DNA from: Bacteroidales bacterium
GTDB lineage: Bacteria > Bacteroidota > Bacteroidia > Bacteroidales > WCHB1-69
Reading direction: 5' to 3'
NCBI GenBank assembly: GCA_017549765.1
Contig: JAFYNM010000029.1
Span: 219,720-283,719 of the forward strand
DNA: 64,000 nt
Shown here one piece after another: positions 31,762 through 41,366 of the stretch. The position numbers and the translations under genes are program-made. The notes under the pieces are model-generated. The model was not told the origin of the DNA, made no database searches, and saw nothing but the letters and a program-made list of their open reading frames with translations. Position 1 is the first letter of the stretch, and each line of letters opens with the position of its first letter.

Positions 31762-33270
31762 ATGCATACTGAAGACGAGGAAGAAGATTTGGAATTTGAA
31801 GCGTTGCTGGATAGCTTCACGCAAGCATCTGACGAGAATTTTGAGGGTTTTTACATGGACAGTGAAGACCTTTTTGATGTTTTATCCTATTTTATCGACA
31901 CTTTTGACATCATCCGAGCGAATCAAGGTTTTGACATAGCCTTCAAGCTATACCCTGAAAATCCTGTTTTCCAGCTCCTGCATGCCAAATTCACCGCCAT
32001 GCAGGGCTTCTATGAGGACGCGGAAGTCGAGTTGTCCAAGATCAAACATGCCTATCCCGAGGTTCCTGAAACCTATGTGGAAGAGGTCATTCTATCGCAG
32101 ATCACCCACAAGAAGGTGGATGCTTTCCATCTGCTCAACCAGGCATTGTCGCTGAATTACGAACTCCCGGAAGCCCATTCCATGCTGGCACTTGAGTTTC
32201 TCCGCAAAGGGGACGTCGATCAGGCCATGTCACATATCCAGACGGCTATCAGCCAAGACAAATATACGCTCCAGAACTTGGAGATGATGATCTTCCCCAA
32301 CTTCAAGGCCTACAAAGAGGAGGTATTGTTGGACTTCCTGACGCGACTCAGCGACGAATATCCGATGCAGGAGGAGGTATGGCGCCAGCTGGGAATGGCC
32401 TATTTCTGTCTCGGCCGTGACCAGGATGCCCTGAACGCCTTCCAACTACAATACTCGCTCAACCCCGACAATCCGCACACACTCTTCAACCTAGCCGACT
32501 GCTATTATCGCATGCACGAATTCGACAAAGCGCTGCAACAATATGAAGAGTTCCAGCGCGCCAACCTATATCCCGTGGACATCCTCATCGGCAAGTGCTA
32601 CTACCGGATGCATCAGTACGACAAGGCCCTCCAGACACTCATCGACGCAGACTCCAGCGACCCGCTCTACATCTTCAAGTTCGAGGAGATTGTCAAGGTG
32701 TGTCGTGCCATGGGCAACCTCCCGATGGCCCGCAACCTGCTCCGCGATTACCTCTCGAAAGAAAGCCAAGCCCCCATCGTCATCATGCTGGCACCCCGTC
32801 TGCTGTCCCTGCTCCACCCTGTCAAAGACCAAGACGAGATCCTCGAAATCATCGACAAGTTATTCTTGCTGGAAGATTCCGAATACAACTTCTTCCAGTT
32901 CATCGTACAACTTATTTACTATTACAACACGCCGGAAGCCATAGACCTGGGCATCATCCTGGTGGAGAACTATCAGGACTCCGTCATCAACGACACCTAT
33001 ATTCAATATTGTCTGGGCATCTTCTATCTTGAAAAAGGATGGAACGACAAGGGTTGTTTTCATCTCGACAAGGCCTTCAGCGCCCTCAGTCAGGATGAGT
33101 TCGAAGAGTTTTTCTACATGTCCAGCGGTCCTTACACAATACCCGCCGTACAGGAGATTGCCCATCGTTACAACCTGCAGATACCTTCCGAAACCTGCGA
33201 TGCATCAGAACTCTTCAATGAATCCGACGACCTTTCAGAAGACTATTTCTTTGATTTCACTTTTGAATAA
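31762..33270 (+). CDS. Tetratricopeptide-repeat protein
   Basis: This 502-residue cytoplasmic protein opens with an acidic stretch (EDEEEDLEFEALLDSF) and then carries about ten TPR-like helix pairs (EVWRQLGMAYFCLGRDQDALNAFQ; HTLFNLADCYYRMHEFDKALQQY). No signal peptide or membrane segment. It is of a Bacteroidota-specific type usually annotated only as TPR protein, and its partner is unknown. It is followed 8 nt later by the DedA gene and then by aroE in an overlapping arrangement, so it is the first gene of a three-gene operon. Confidence 0.88.
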   Translation: MHTEDEEEDLEFEALLDSFTQASDENFEGFYMDSEDLFDVLSYFIDTFDIIRANQGFDIAFKLYPENPVFQLLHAKFTAMQGFYEDAEVELSKIKHAYPEVPETYVEEVILSQITHKKVDAFHLLNQALSLNYELPEAHSMLALEFLRKGDVDQAMSHIQTAISQDKYTLQNLEMMIFPNFKAYKEEVLLDFLTRLSDEYPMQEEVWRQLGMAYFCLGRDQDALNAFQLQYSLNPDNPHTLFNLADCYYRMHEFDKALQQYEEFQRANLYPVDILIGKCYYRMHQYDKALQTLIDADSSDPLYIFKFEEIVKVCRAMGNLPMARNLLRDYLSKESQAPIVIMLAPRLLSLLHPVKDQDEILEIIDKLFLLEDSEYNFFQFIVQLIYYYNTPEAIDLGIILVENYQDSVINDTYIQYCLGIFYLEKGWNDKGCFHLDKAFSALSQDEFEEFFYMSSGPYTIPAVQEIAHRYNLQIPSETCDASELFNESDDLSEDYFFDFTFE

Positions 33271-33278
33271 GCCTTTTT

Positions 33279-34061
33279 ATGAGAAAAAGATTCTTTTTAG
33301 TCATCTCCTTGACAGCTATATGCTCCCTCCTGTTTTCCCAGACCGACTCCACCCTTCGCAAAGAGGAGAAGCCGTCGGTCACTGACCAGGTGATCAATTG
33401 GTACAACAGCCATCTGAACTACGGCACTGTCACGTTACTGATGACCATTGAGAGTTCTTTCATCCCCTTCCCTTCGGAGGTTATTGTGCCACCGGCCGCT
33501 TACCAGGCCTGCAATGCCGACAACGAGGCGCTCTTCACCACCTCTTCCAAGGTTGTCAACGTATTGCTGGTCATCCTGTTCGCCACTTTAGGTGCTCTTT
33601 TGGGGGCCACCATCAACTACTTCCTGGCCTTATTGCTCGGACGCCCCATCGTCTATTGGTTCGCCGACAGCAAAGTGGGGCATCTCTTGTTGCTGAACAG
33701 CGAAAAGATCAAGAAGGCGGAGGACTACTTCATCGAGAACGGTAAGAGTTCCACCTTGATTGGACGACTCATCCCGGCCATCCGCCAGCTCATCTCCATC
33801 CCGGCGGGTCTCGCCAAGATGAACTTCGGTATCTTCATCCTCTTCACCGCCATCGGCGCCACCCTATGGAACACCATCCTGGCCTTCTTAGGCTATTTCG
33901 CCCACGGTCAGCAAGACCTTATCGAGCGCTACAACGGAGAGCTGAAGATCGCCCTCTGGATACTCTGCTTTGCCTTTGTAGGCTATCTCATCTACAAAGG
34001 TGTCAAGAACTCTCGCGCCCAGAAGATCACACCCGACAATACTGAAAACCTTTCCGAATGA
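33279..34061 (+). CDS. DedA/SNARE-associated family membrane protein
   Basis: This 260-residue protein belongs to the DedA (VTT) family, whose members flip undecaprenyl phosphate or phosphatidylethanolamine-type lipids across the inner membrane. An N-terminal signal-like helix (FFLVISLTAICSLLFSQ) precedes a polar stretch and the VTT domain: MTIESSFIPFPSEVIVPPA (the reentrant E-x-x-x-x-P-x-P-x-E motif), FIENGKSSTLIGRLIPAIRQLISIPAG (second reentrant loop) and four to five membrane helices. The C-terminus is polar. The gene overlaps aroE by 4 nt. Confidence 0.93.
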   Translation: MRKRFFLVISLTAICSLLFSQTDSTLRKEEKPSVTDQVINWYNSHLNYGTVTLLMTIESSFIPFPSEVIVPPAAYQACNADNEALFTTSSKVVNVLLVILFATLGALLGATINYFLALLLGRPIVYWFADSKVGHLLLLNSEKIKKAEDYFIENGKSSTLIGRLIPAIRQLISIPAGLAKMNFGIFILFTAIGATLWNTILAFLGYFAHGQQDLIERYNGELKIALWILCFAFVGYLIYKGVKNSRAQKITPDNTENLSE

Positions 34062-34813
34062 AGACCATCGGGCTCATCGGTCGATCTTTGAAGCACAGCG
34101 CCTCGCAAGCCTATTTTGAAGAGAAGCTTCAGAAAGAGGGCATCCGCGACTGGTCCTACCATCTTTTTGAGTTATCAAGCATAGAAGAGCTACCCGACCT
34201 CCTGGCCGCACATCCGGATCTGGTTGGCTTCAATGTCACGTTTCCTTACAAAGAGCATATCCTGCCTTACCTGGATGCTCTGGACGATACAGCCAAACAG
34301 ATCGGAGCCGTCAACGTAGTGACCGTCCAGCATCAAGACGGCAAGTTCTATCTGACTGGCCACAACAGCGATGCCGCAGGTTTTGCCCAGACTCTGGACG
34401 GCATCTCCTTGCCCTCGCGAGCCCTCTTGTTAGGTACGGGCGGGGCGGCGCGCGCGGTCGCATTTGCACTGCACCAAAAGGGTGTCTCCTGCCAACTCGT
34501 CTCCCGCAGTGGCAAGGCCAGCGCCATCCGTTATCAGGATGTGGACGAAACGCTATTAAGCGCTCATCGGCTCATCGTGAACTGCACCCCCTTGGGCACA
34601 GCGGGACTCCACGAGGAAGAGATACCTCCCCTGCCCTATCACGCACTCACACAGGAGCACAGGCTCTACGACTTGGTCTATAATCCGGCCGTCACCCCTT
34701 TCCTGCGACAAGGGCTGGCTCACAGATGCCAGCTACAAAACGGCTTAGCCATGTTGCATGCTCAGGCCGACATCGCCTGGAAAATCTTCAGCAAAGATCT
34801 ATCTGTCAATTAA
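34058..34813 (+). CDS. aroE: Shikimate dehydrogenase
   Basis: This 251-residue enzyme reduces 3-dehydroshikimate to shikimate with NADPH in the aromatic amino acid pathway. Evidence: GLIGRSLKHSASQAYF (substrate Ser pair), GFNVTFPYKEHI with the catalytic Lys, GAVNVV, GHNSDAAGF with the catalytic Asp, and the Rossmann motif LLGTGGAARAVAFAL. The Asn-Cys-Thr-Pro segment (IVNCTPLG) is typical. It is slightly shorter than E. coli AroE (272). The start overlaps the DedA stop. Tyrosine from this pathway would feed the tyrosine ammonia-lyase of the pigment cluster, though both are general supply steps. Confidence 0.96.
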   Translation: MKTIGLIGRSLKHSASQAYFEEKLQKEGIRDWSYHLFELSSIEELPDLLAAHPDLVGFNVTFPYKEHILPYLDALDDTAKQIGAVNVVTVQHQDGKFYLTGHNSDAAGFAQTLDGISLPSRALLLGTGGAARAVAFALHQKGVSCQLVSRSGKASAIRYQDVDETLLSAHRLIVNCTPLGTAGLHEEEIPPLPYHALTQEHRLYDLVYNPAVTPFLRQGLAHRCQLQNGLAMLHAQADIAWKIFSKDLSVN

Positions 34814-34847
34814 TGACATTTTTTATATCTTCGCCGCCCCATCTGAT

Positions 34848-37778
34848 ATGAAAAAAAATGTCGTTCTGATAATCCTGATCCTTATGGCGTACACCCTGCG
34901 CCTTGCCGCCCAGACCAATGTCAACATGGGCCAAGCAAGCAGTGTCACTGGGTGCGACATTCACATATACGACAATGGCGGGAGCACTGGATCTTACAGT
35001 CCAAATCTCAACCAGACCCTCACGATTTTTCCCACGGCCAACCAGGGCAGCGTCTCTCTGGAGGTGATCAGCGTTGACATCCATCAAAACGACACGCTAT
35101 ACATCTATGACGGTCCAACGGCCAATGGCGCTCCCATGCTTTGGATCAACAGCACCAACCAAGGCACCAACATACAGACATTCACTGCCAGTCCTGAAAA
35201 CGCATCCGGAGCCATGACAATACGTTTTCACACTTCAAACTTCAGCACGACACACGGCGACAATCATGGGACCGGATTCCATATCCACGCCATCTGCACG
35301 CCTGTCTGCCAGACCTACCAGATCAAACTTGACACCGCGCAATGCTCCCATTTGCCCGTTTTGCATCCAGAGGACTCCTATTACTATCTGAACCTCTGTC
35401 CTGGTGAAACCGTCCATTTCAGTGTCAAAGGGCTTTATCCCAACAGCCATACCCATGGTTACGGGCAAGAGGATGCGACCACTCAATACACCTGGAAGTT
35501 AGGCAACGACACGACCATTGTCGGAACGGGAATCACCTCGCTGACATACACCTTCCAAGATGCGAATGGATACGATGTTTCGATACAGGCCTTGGACTCT
35601 CTGACCTGTCCATCTGCCCAACCCATAGCTTTCCGTGTACGCACCTCGCGGAACCCGCTGGAGACCATCCACAACCTACCACAGCTCTGTGTGGGACAAT
35701 CGGTCGCTCCCAGCGTCGGCTACCCCTCCTCCAACCAGTTCCAACTACAGGAGGTCAGCTACACACAACACCCTTCTTTCATCATCCAGGACACCGTTTT
35801 TCTGCCCGACGGCATCAGCTGTCCTCCTTACGGAACCTACTACCGGTCCAATGTGACTTTCACCGACTTCGCTAACGGAGCCACCATTGCCAATGCCAAC
35901 GACCTGCTGTATGTTCGCATCAAGATGGAGCACTCGGCCATCGAAGATCTCAACATCAAGATCTACTGTCCAAACGGACAAAACGCCACCATCCTGCCGC
36001 ATCCCAATTTCGCATCCGACTGGACCGCCGGGATGTACCGCATCAATCTAGGTATTGCCTACCGTCCCGACGGAGGCACCTGCGATCCGGCACTCAACCC
36101 CATGGGCGAACCTTGGAACTACGTCTGGTCAAACAACAGCAATTTAGGATATACCTACGCCACCGGCAACGGCTGTCTATACGACATCTCCAACATACAT
36201 GCCCAGAGCAACCCGCATTGGGACAACGGATCCATCCATCCAAGTGTGGATTCCTCCAATGTGGCGGCTATGACCCAAATCTACCATCCACATCAAAACT
36301 TCTCCTCGCTGATCGGATGCCCGCTCAACGGCAACTGGTACATTCAAGTGCAAGATCTGGAGAGTGAAGACAATGGTTATATAGTGGAGTGGGAATTGGC
36401 CCTCAACCCCAATCTGCTGCCCCAGACATGGTCGTACGATGTCGGGATAGACACCACCTATTTTGTAGGTGATGGCATTGTTGGAAACACCATACATGCC
36501 ACAACCTCCGGGCAACAATCCTACACTTTTCACATCCTCGACGATTTCGGGTGTACATACGATACCTCCTTCACCTTGCAAGTTCATGCCATTCCGGATG
36601 TCAACCTAGGGGAAGACCGTCACATCTGCGAAGAGCAGACCATCTCCTTGGCGCCCACCAATCCCAGCTATCAATACAGCTATCTGTGGAACACGGGGGC
36701 GAACGGATCCAGTATCACCATCTCGGACGCCGGCACATACAGTCTCACCGCCCGAATCATTTATAATGGTCAGATACTCTGTGCCAGCACAGACACTGTA
36801 GAAGTGACCTTGGTAGAGACCACAGAGACCCTATTGACGGATGAGATATGTGCCGGGGAAGCATACAGTGGCTATGGTTTCAGCATCCCAGCCATCACAC
36901 TCTCGGAGCTCGAAGAGTACAACGCCACGCGCACGCTGACAGGCATCGGCGGCTGTGACAGCCTCGTTCACCTGCATCTCCGGATCCTGCCCGTTTATCA
37001 CGAGCACATCCAAAAATTCGCCTGCATGGAATACACCTGGCTCGGAAACACTTATACGGAGAGTGGTGACTATGACAAGCTTTTTCATACAGAGAAAGGA
37101 TGCGACAGTCTCGTCACCCTGCACCTTTCCATTGGCTTCCCGGAAGAGAAGGAGGTATGGGAGACCGTTTGCGGACACTATCCCTGGCATGGAGAGATCA
37201 TCACGGAGTCGGGCGACTACTACCACATCTTCACATCCCAGCACGAATGCGACAGCGCCGTCAGCCTGCATCTGACCGTCATCGACACCATGCTGCAAGT
37301 CTCTTCCACCAATCCTGAATTCTGCACCAACCATGAGACCACCCTGATTGCCGACGGGCTCAACTTCGACCACTATATCTGGAGTACGGGAGAGACATCT
37401 CCTTCCATCTACATCGAACGTAGCGGTCTTTATTCAATCACCGCCAGCAATGTGGCCTGCGAGAGCATCCATCACATCATGATTCCGTATTGTCCTTTGG
37501 TATTAAACTTGCCAAATGCCATCACGCCGAGCAATGGCGACGGTTTGAACGATATGTTCTTCCTTTCTGAGTACCTGCAGCAACAGATAGTGGACTTCTC
37601 CATCAGCATTTACAACAGATGGGGAGAGATAGTCTTTTTCTCCAACGACAAGGACTTCAGATGGAACGGGACCGTAAAAGGAGAAACGATCGCGAACACT
37701 GTTTACAACTATGTAATCCGTTGCACCGACCACAACGGCCGGCCCTATCAGTTTACGGGAAGTATTACGGTTTTATAG
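34848..37778 (+). CDS. Giant T9SS type B secreted protein with CUB-like N-terminus
   Basis: This 976-residue protein has a signal peptide (VVLIILILMAYTLRLAAQ), a CUB-like domain (about 23-160: DIHQNDTLYIYDGPTANGAP), a proprotein-convertase-P-like region (about 280-530, LNGNWYIQVQDLESEDNGYI) and several Ig/PKD-type segments with repeated ESGDY-centred motifs (YTWLGNTYTESGDYDKLF; YPWHGEIITESGDYYHIF). It ends in a CHU_C/gliding-motility-associated T9SS type B sorting domain (about 885-976: LPNAITPSNGDGLNDMFFL, YNRWGEIVFFS). It would be delivered to the cell surface and is likely an adhesin. The ATG at 34848 starts the signal peptide; a longer open frame begins inside aroE. Confidence 0.9.
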   Translation: MKKNVVLIILILMAYTLRLAAQTNVNMGQASSVTGCDIHIYDNGGSTGSYSPNLNQTLTIFPTANQGSVSLEVISVDIHQNDTLYIYDGPTANGAPMLWINSTNQGTNIQTFTASPENASGAMTIRFHTSNFSTTHGDNHGTGFHIHAICTPVCQTYQIKLDTAQCSHLPVLHPEDSYYYLNLCPGETVHFSVKGLYPNSHTHGYGQEDATTQYTWKLGNDTTIVGTGITSLTYTFQDANGYDVSIQALDSLTCPSAQPIAFRVRTSRNPLETIHNLPQLCVGQSVAPSVGYPSSNQFQLQEVSYTQHPSFIIQDTVFLPDGISCPPYGTYYRSNVTFTDFANGATIANANDLLYVRIKMEHSAIEDLNIKIYCPNGQNATILPHPNFASDWTAGMYRINLGIAYRPDGGTCDPALNPMGEPWNYVWSNNSNLGYTYATGNGCLYDISNIHAQSNPHWDNGSIHPSVDSSNVAAMTQIYHPHQNFSSLIGCPLNGNWYIQVQDLESEDNGYIVEWELALNPNLLPQTWSYDVGIDTTYFVGDGIVGNTIHATTSGQQSYTFHILDDFGCTYDTSFTLQVHAIPDVNLGEDRHICEEQTISLAPTNPSYQYSYLWNTGANGSSITISDAGTYSLTARIIYNGQILCASTDTVEVTLVETTETLLTDEICAGEAYSGYGFSIPAITLSELEEYNATRTLTGIGGCDSLVHLHLRILPVYHEHIQKFACMEYTWLGNTYTESGDYDKLFHTEKGCDSLVTLHLSIGFPEEKEVWETVCGHYPWHGEIITESGDYYHIFTSQHECDSAVSLHLTVIDTMLQVSSTNPEFCTNHETTLIADGLNFDHYIWSTGETSPSIYIERSGLYSITASNVACESIHHIMIPYCPLVLNLPNAITPSNGDGLNDMFFLSEYLQQQIVDFSISIYNRWGEIVFFSNDKDFRWNGTVKGETIANTVYNYVIRCTDHNGRPYQFTGSITVL

Positions 37779-37786
37779 TCTGGGCT

Positions 37787-39016
37787 CTACTCCACCTTTT
37801 TCAGAACGACAGCAGAGTTGGTGCCGCCAAAGCCGAAGCTATTGCTCAAAATAGTATGGAGTGGTTTTTCCACCGTCTTGGTCACGATATTCAGCGGGGC
37901 GGATGCCTCGTCGGGGTTCTCGAAGTTGACATTCGGGGCTACGAAGCCCTCTTGCATCATGAGGGTGCAATAGACCAGCTCACTTGCGCCGGCCATCCAG
38001 CACTCATGGCCCGTCATGCCCTTGGTGGAGCTGATGAGGGCCGGTTGTCCGTGGAAGAGGCGATCCAGGGCCAGGGCCTCGAAAGAGTCGCCTTGGGGCG
38101 TGCCCGTGGCGTGGGCATTGACGTAGTCGATATCCGCCGGGGTGACGCCCGCCATCTCCATGGCGCGTGCCATGGCAGTCACGCTGCCGTCATCGGAGGG
38201 CTGGGAGATGCCGCCGCCGTTGGAAGAGAAGCCATAACCAGCCACTTCTGCCAGGATGGGAGCGCCACGGCGCACCGCATGGTCGTAGTCCTCCAGGACC
38301 AGGGCCGCCGCGCCGCCGCTCGGCACGAGGCCATCACGGTCGCGGTCGAAGGGACGGGCCGCACGCAACGGGTCATCCAGACGCTTGGAGAAGGCGCCCA
38401 GGGCGTCGAAAGAAGCCATGGCGAACTGGTTGACCTCCTGGGCGCCGCCACACAGCACGACATCCTGCAATCCCTGCTTAATGAGCAGATAGCCCAACCC
38501 CACGGAATGGCTGCCACTGGCACAGGCCGCACTGACGGTGAAGTTGACACCCCGCAGGTGGAAGATACTGCTCAGGTTCATGTTCACGGTGGAGTTCATA
38601 GACTGGAAGATCAGCCCGGAGCCCAGCAGTTCCGTGTCGGGCCGCGCCACCAGCATACGGTCGGTCTCTATCACCGGCTTCGAAGAAGAGTCGTTGCCGA
38701 AGATGACACCCACCTCATGGTTGAGGAGGTACTCTTCATCCATTCCCGCCTGTTCAAAAGCCTCTTTGGAGGCCATGAAGGCGTAAGCGGCCTCCTGCGA
38801 GAGGCCCGCGCGCAGGCGTCGGTGCAACAAGGGCTTCAGCTCCGGCTCCGGCACAAGGCCCGTCAAATCCGACTGATAACCATAATCCAATCTGGCCGGC
38901 TCGTGGCCGATGCCCACACGACCCATCCGCAACGATTCAGCCACCTCGGCCTTGGACGTGCCGATGCACGACCAAATGCCCATTCCCGTGATAACAACTC
39001 GCTTATTTCTCATCAT
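37787..39016 (-). CDS. Beta-ketoacyl-ACP synthase (KAS II/FabF-like), pigment cluster
   Basis: This 409-residue condensing enzyme has the full KS triad: Cys in SAACASGSHS, His in NAHATGTPQGD and His in KGMTGHECWMAGASE. Also conserved are RRVVITGMG-type N-terminus (KRVVITGMGIWSCIG) and NSFGFGGTNSAVVL at the C-terminus. It elongates acyl chains by decarboxylative condensation on ACP. The frame extends upstream to 39082, but the conserved N-terminus favours ATG 39016 or 39013. It is the left end of the cluster: the T9SS protein gene converges on it with an 8-nt gap, and an AT-rich lipoprotein gene separates it from the ketoreductase. Confidence 0.95.
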   Translation of the reverse strand: MMRNKRVVITGMGIWSCIGTSKAEVAESLRMGRVGIGHEPARLDYGYQSDLTGLVPEPELKPLLHRRLRAGLSQEAAYAFMASKEAFEQAGMDEEYLLNHEVGVIFGNDSSSKPVIETDRMLVARPDTELLGSGLIFQSMNSTVNMNLSSIFHLRGVNFTVSAACASGSHSVGLGYLLIKQGLQDVVLCGGAQEVNQFAMASFDALGAFSKRLDDPLRAARPFDRDRDGLVPSGGAAALVLEDYDHAVRRGAPILAEVAGYGFSSNGGGISQPSDDGSVTAMARAMEMAGVTPADIDYVNAHATGTPQGDSFEALALDRLFHGQPALISSTKGMTGHECWMAGASELVYCTLMMQEGFVAPNVNFENPDEASAPLNIVTKTVEKPLHTILSNSFGFGGTNSAVVLKKVE

Positions 39017-39074
39017 AACATTGTGGTCATTTATCATTCTTTCTGAAAGTTCACAGGCGCCCAGTGCCTCAACC

Positions 39075-40025
39075 TTATTCATATTGATAATAATAGGTTG
39101 TTGGAGTAATATCTAGGGTATCCGTCAAAAACACATTCTCATACCAATATGTTCCCCCTTTAGTAAATCTGGTAGGGAATCCATCTTCTTCATCATAATC
39201 ATACAAAATAGATTCATGCAAGATGTAGCCGTCCTCAATATGTGCAGGGTGTTCAATTGAAGTTATTAACATTTGCTTAACCAGATATCTATTTGTTTGC
39301 AATATGGGTGCCCCTAAAAAATTATAATAAACCAGATGGTAAAAAGGATTCTGGATATTTGTGTAACTATACTGCACATACGTTTTAGAGTAGTCATCCC
39401 CCATCACTGATTCAGAAGCAATGACATTATCATGGTCATAAGTGAAAGTCGTAACATATCTATCCCAAAGCAATTCACCTTTATCGTTCACCGCCTCATC
39501 AGAGATGTTTTCAAATATAGAATTAGGAATTTCTGGGACAAAGAGTTGTAATATGAAAAAATCATCTTTTAAATCTTTCAATTTGTAACATCTGTATATC
39601 TCCAGAATTATTTCTGTAATCAAGCCCTTTGGCGAACGATGAAATTCACAATGCGATCGTGTTTTCCACTCTGCATCAAAATCAACGACATATCGATCAA
39701 TCGCTATCAACTTGCGATGATGCTCGTCATATCGGAACTTATAGTATTCCGACAAGAAAACGCTTTTTGTGACAACTATCGAATCAATTTGATTTCCGTC
39801 ATAATAGATGAGATACTTTTTATTTGCAGCGTTATGATCAACAGATTGGAGTCTATCCCCATCCCAATTGAAAGTGACTCGAAGCCCAAGTTCATTGGAA
39901 GGATATAGAAAATATATTTTTGACAACTTCTTCGCAGGTTTATAGATTCCTTCACGTTCACAAGAAGTAAGGAAAAGCGATGCAAAAGCGATCACCAATA
40001 CAAGTATTTTTTTTCTAAACAACAT
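39075..40025 (-). CDS. AT-rich predicted lipoprotein
   Basis: This 316-residue protein has a lipobox (VLVIAFASLFLTSC) and a mature part with beta-strand, Tyr-rich segments (YKFRYDEHHRKLIAIDRYVV; FTYDHDNVIASESVMGDDY). It resembles YD-type or Rhs-like strand-rich Bacteroidota lipoproteins (DUF4595-like) without a clear match. Base composition is much more AT-rich than the cluster genes on either side (fabG and KS), and codon use differs, so it looks like a recent insertion between the two biosynthetic genes. It lies downstream of the fabG tandem repeats. Confidence 0.65.
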   Translation of the reverse strand: MLFRKKILVLVIAFASLFLTSCEREGIYKPAKKLSKIYFLYPSNELGLRVTFNWDGDRLQSVDHNAANKKYLIYYDGNQIDSIVVTKSVFLSEYYKFRYDEHHRKLIAIDRYVVDFDAEWKTRSHCEFHRSPKGLITEIILEIYRCYKLKDLKDDFFILQLFVPEIPNSIFENISDEAVNDKGELLWDRYVTTFTYDHDNVIASESVMGDDYSKTYVQYSYTNIQNPFYHLVYYNFLGAPILQTNRYLVKQMLITSIEHPAHIEDGYILHESILYDYDEEDGFPTRFTKGGTYWYENVFLTDTLDITPTTYYYQYE

Positions 40026-40060
40026 AGGTTATAAACTATTCACTCCTAACTGACAACTTA

Positions 40061-40086
40061 TAACTCTTAACTCTTAACTCTTAACT
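40061..40086. repeat. Short tandem repeat (TAACTCT)n at the fabG stop codon
   Basis: About 3.7 copies of the 7-mer TAACTCT overlap the fabG stop and continue downstream. On the minus strand the repeat reads GTTAAGA and gives stop codons in several frames. Confidence 0.8.
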
Positions 40087-40809
40087 GTACAGTCCTCCAT
40101 TCACCTGCAACACCTGCCCAGTGATATAGGAGGCTTCGGGGGAGGCGAGGAATGCGACTGCCGCGGCCACCTCTTCGGGGGTGCCGAAGCGGGCGGCGGG
40201 GATCATCTTGCTGAGGGCAGCCTGGTCCAGTTCGGCGGTCATGTCGGTGACGATGAAGCCCGGCGCCACCGCGTTGACCGTGATCTTACGCTTAGCCACC
40301 TCCTGCGCGAGTGCCTTGGTGGCGCCGATGATGGCAGCCTTCGCGGCACTGTAGTTAGTCTGTCCAGGCACACCCTTCAGGCCGGAGAGCGACGCCATGT
40401 TGACGATGCGGCCGTCACGCTTCTGCAGCATGGTCTTCACCACCCGTTTGGTGATGTAGAAGAAGCCATTCAGCGGCGTGTCGATCACGCTGTGCCAGTC
40501 TTGATCGTCCATCATGATCATCAGGTTGTCGCGGCGCGTGCCGGCATTGTTGACCAGCACGGAGATATAATCGTCGGGGTGGGACTCTTCCCACTGCTGC
40601 AAGGCCGCATCCACCGCTTGTGCATCGGCGATGTCGAACTTCAGCAGCTCGCAAGTGCCGCCCTGAGTCTCGACCATCTGCTTGGTCTCCTCAGCGGCAG
40701 CATCGTTGCTGACATAGTTTACAATCACGGGCATCCCGTCACGGGAGAGGCGCAGCGCCACCGCGCGTCCGATACCGCGGGAACCTCCGGTTATGAGTGC
40801 GTATTTCAT
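40081..40809 (-). CDS. fabG: 3-oxoacyl-ACP reductase (FabG-like SDR)
   Basis: This 242-residue short-chain dehydrogenase reduces 3-ketoacyl-ACP with NADPH. The cofactor motif TGGSRGIGRAV, the NNAG segment (VLVNNAGTRRDN), the active-site Ser (MASLSGLKG) and YSAAK (Tyr-x-x-x-Lys) are present, followed by VNAVAPGFIVTDM and the ITGQVLQVNGG ending. It fits the polyketide-like extension cycle of the pigment cluster. A TATTTTTG box lies about 90 nt upstream. Its stop codon lies inside a short tandem repeat. Confidence 0.96.
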   Translation of the reverse strand: MKYALITGGSRGIGRAVALRLSRDGMPVIVNYVSNDAAAEETKQMVETQGGTCELLKFDIADAQAVDAALQQWEESHPDDYISVLVNNAGTRRDNLMIMMDDQDWHSVIDTPLNGFFYITKRVVKTMLQKRDGRIVNMASLSGLKGVPGQTNYSAAKAAIIGATKALAQEVAKRKITVNAVAPGFIVTDMTAELDQAALSKMIPAARFGTPEEVAAAVAFLASPEASYITGQVLQVNGGLYS

Positions 40810-40897
40810 GTTGGGTTAAAAGGTTAGGATTTCAAGTGTAAACAGGTAATTGGTGAAATAATCTGTTGATTATTGTACAAAATCAAATATTGGTTGT

Positions 40898-40905
40898 CAA
40901 AAATA
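40898..40905 (-). promoter_or_regulatory. Putative -7 box (TATTTTTG) for fabG
   Basis: TAnnTTTG on the minus strand in the gap between the PIN gene and fabG. The leader would be about 82 nt. Confidence 0.4.
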
Positions 40906-40910
40906 TTATA

Positions 40911-41366
40911 TCAGAGAACTCTCTGCCTTATATCAACAAACTCAAAGCCAGGCTGGTCCAACAAATCAAACACTTTTTTCGCTTCTGAATCCGCGGAAAT
41001 AAAGCCTATGATATCAGGTTCACTACCTGCTTGTGCAAACATTTTCGTATCATTAGGTATAACTAATCTCGGTTGTATTTCCGCACCTCGTTCTCTTTTA
41101 ACGCGTAAAATCGTTCGCATAAAACGTGCGGCACATTCCGCATGACTATAATGGAAAGGCAAAATTTGCAGATACTGCATCGGGAGATGTGATATCTCAT
41201 CTTTCACACCATATTCAGCCAGTGCAATCGTGGAGACCTTGCAGATCACACCCCGTTCCACATATTCTCGAAAAAAACGCATTGCAACAGGATGCAACGG
41301 TTCCTCTGGATTCATCAAACGGATAAGAAAACCACTATCAAGCAATACGGACTCTAACATTTTCAT
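40911..41366 (-). CDS. PIN-domain-like toxin, paired with a Panacea antitoxin
   Basis: This 151-residue protein looks like a PIN-type ribonuclease: a first acidic residue in VLLDSGFLIRL, a Glu in TIALAEYGV, and a later acidic cluster (IPNDTKMFAQA; GFISADSEAKK), in the order expected of PIN toxins. PIN toxins cut tRNA or mRNA with magnesium. It overlaps by 4 nt (ATGA) with the upstream Panacea-domain gene, so the pair is translationally coupled. Assignment of toxicity is inference; the PIN spacing is only approximate. Confidence 0.75.
   Translation of the reverse strand: MKMLESVLLDSGFLIRLMNPEEPLHPVAMRFFREYVERGVICKVSTIALAEYGVKDEISHLPMQYLQILPFHYSHAECAARFMRTILRVKRERGAEIQPRLVIPNDTKMFAQAGSEPDIIGFISADSEAKKVFDLLDQPGFEFVDIRQRVL

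Noticed and set aside
37619-39046. 475-residue open frame antisense to the ketosynthase gene
   Set aside because: It is a shadow of a high-GC coding gene: no motif, low-complexity His/Gly-rich translation, and the opposite strand has a full KS triad.
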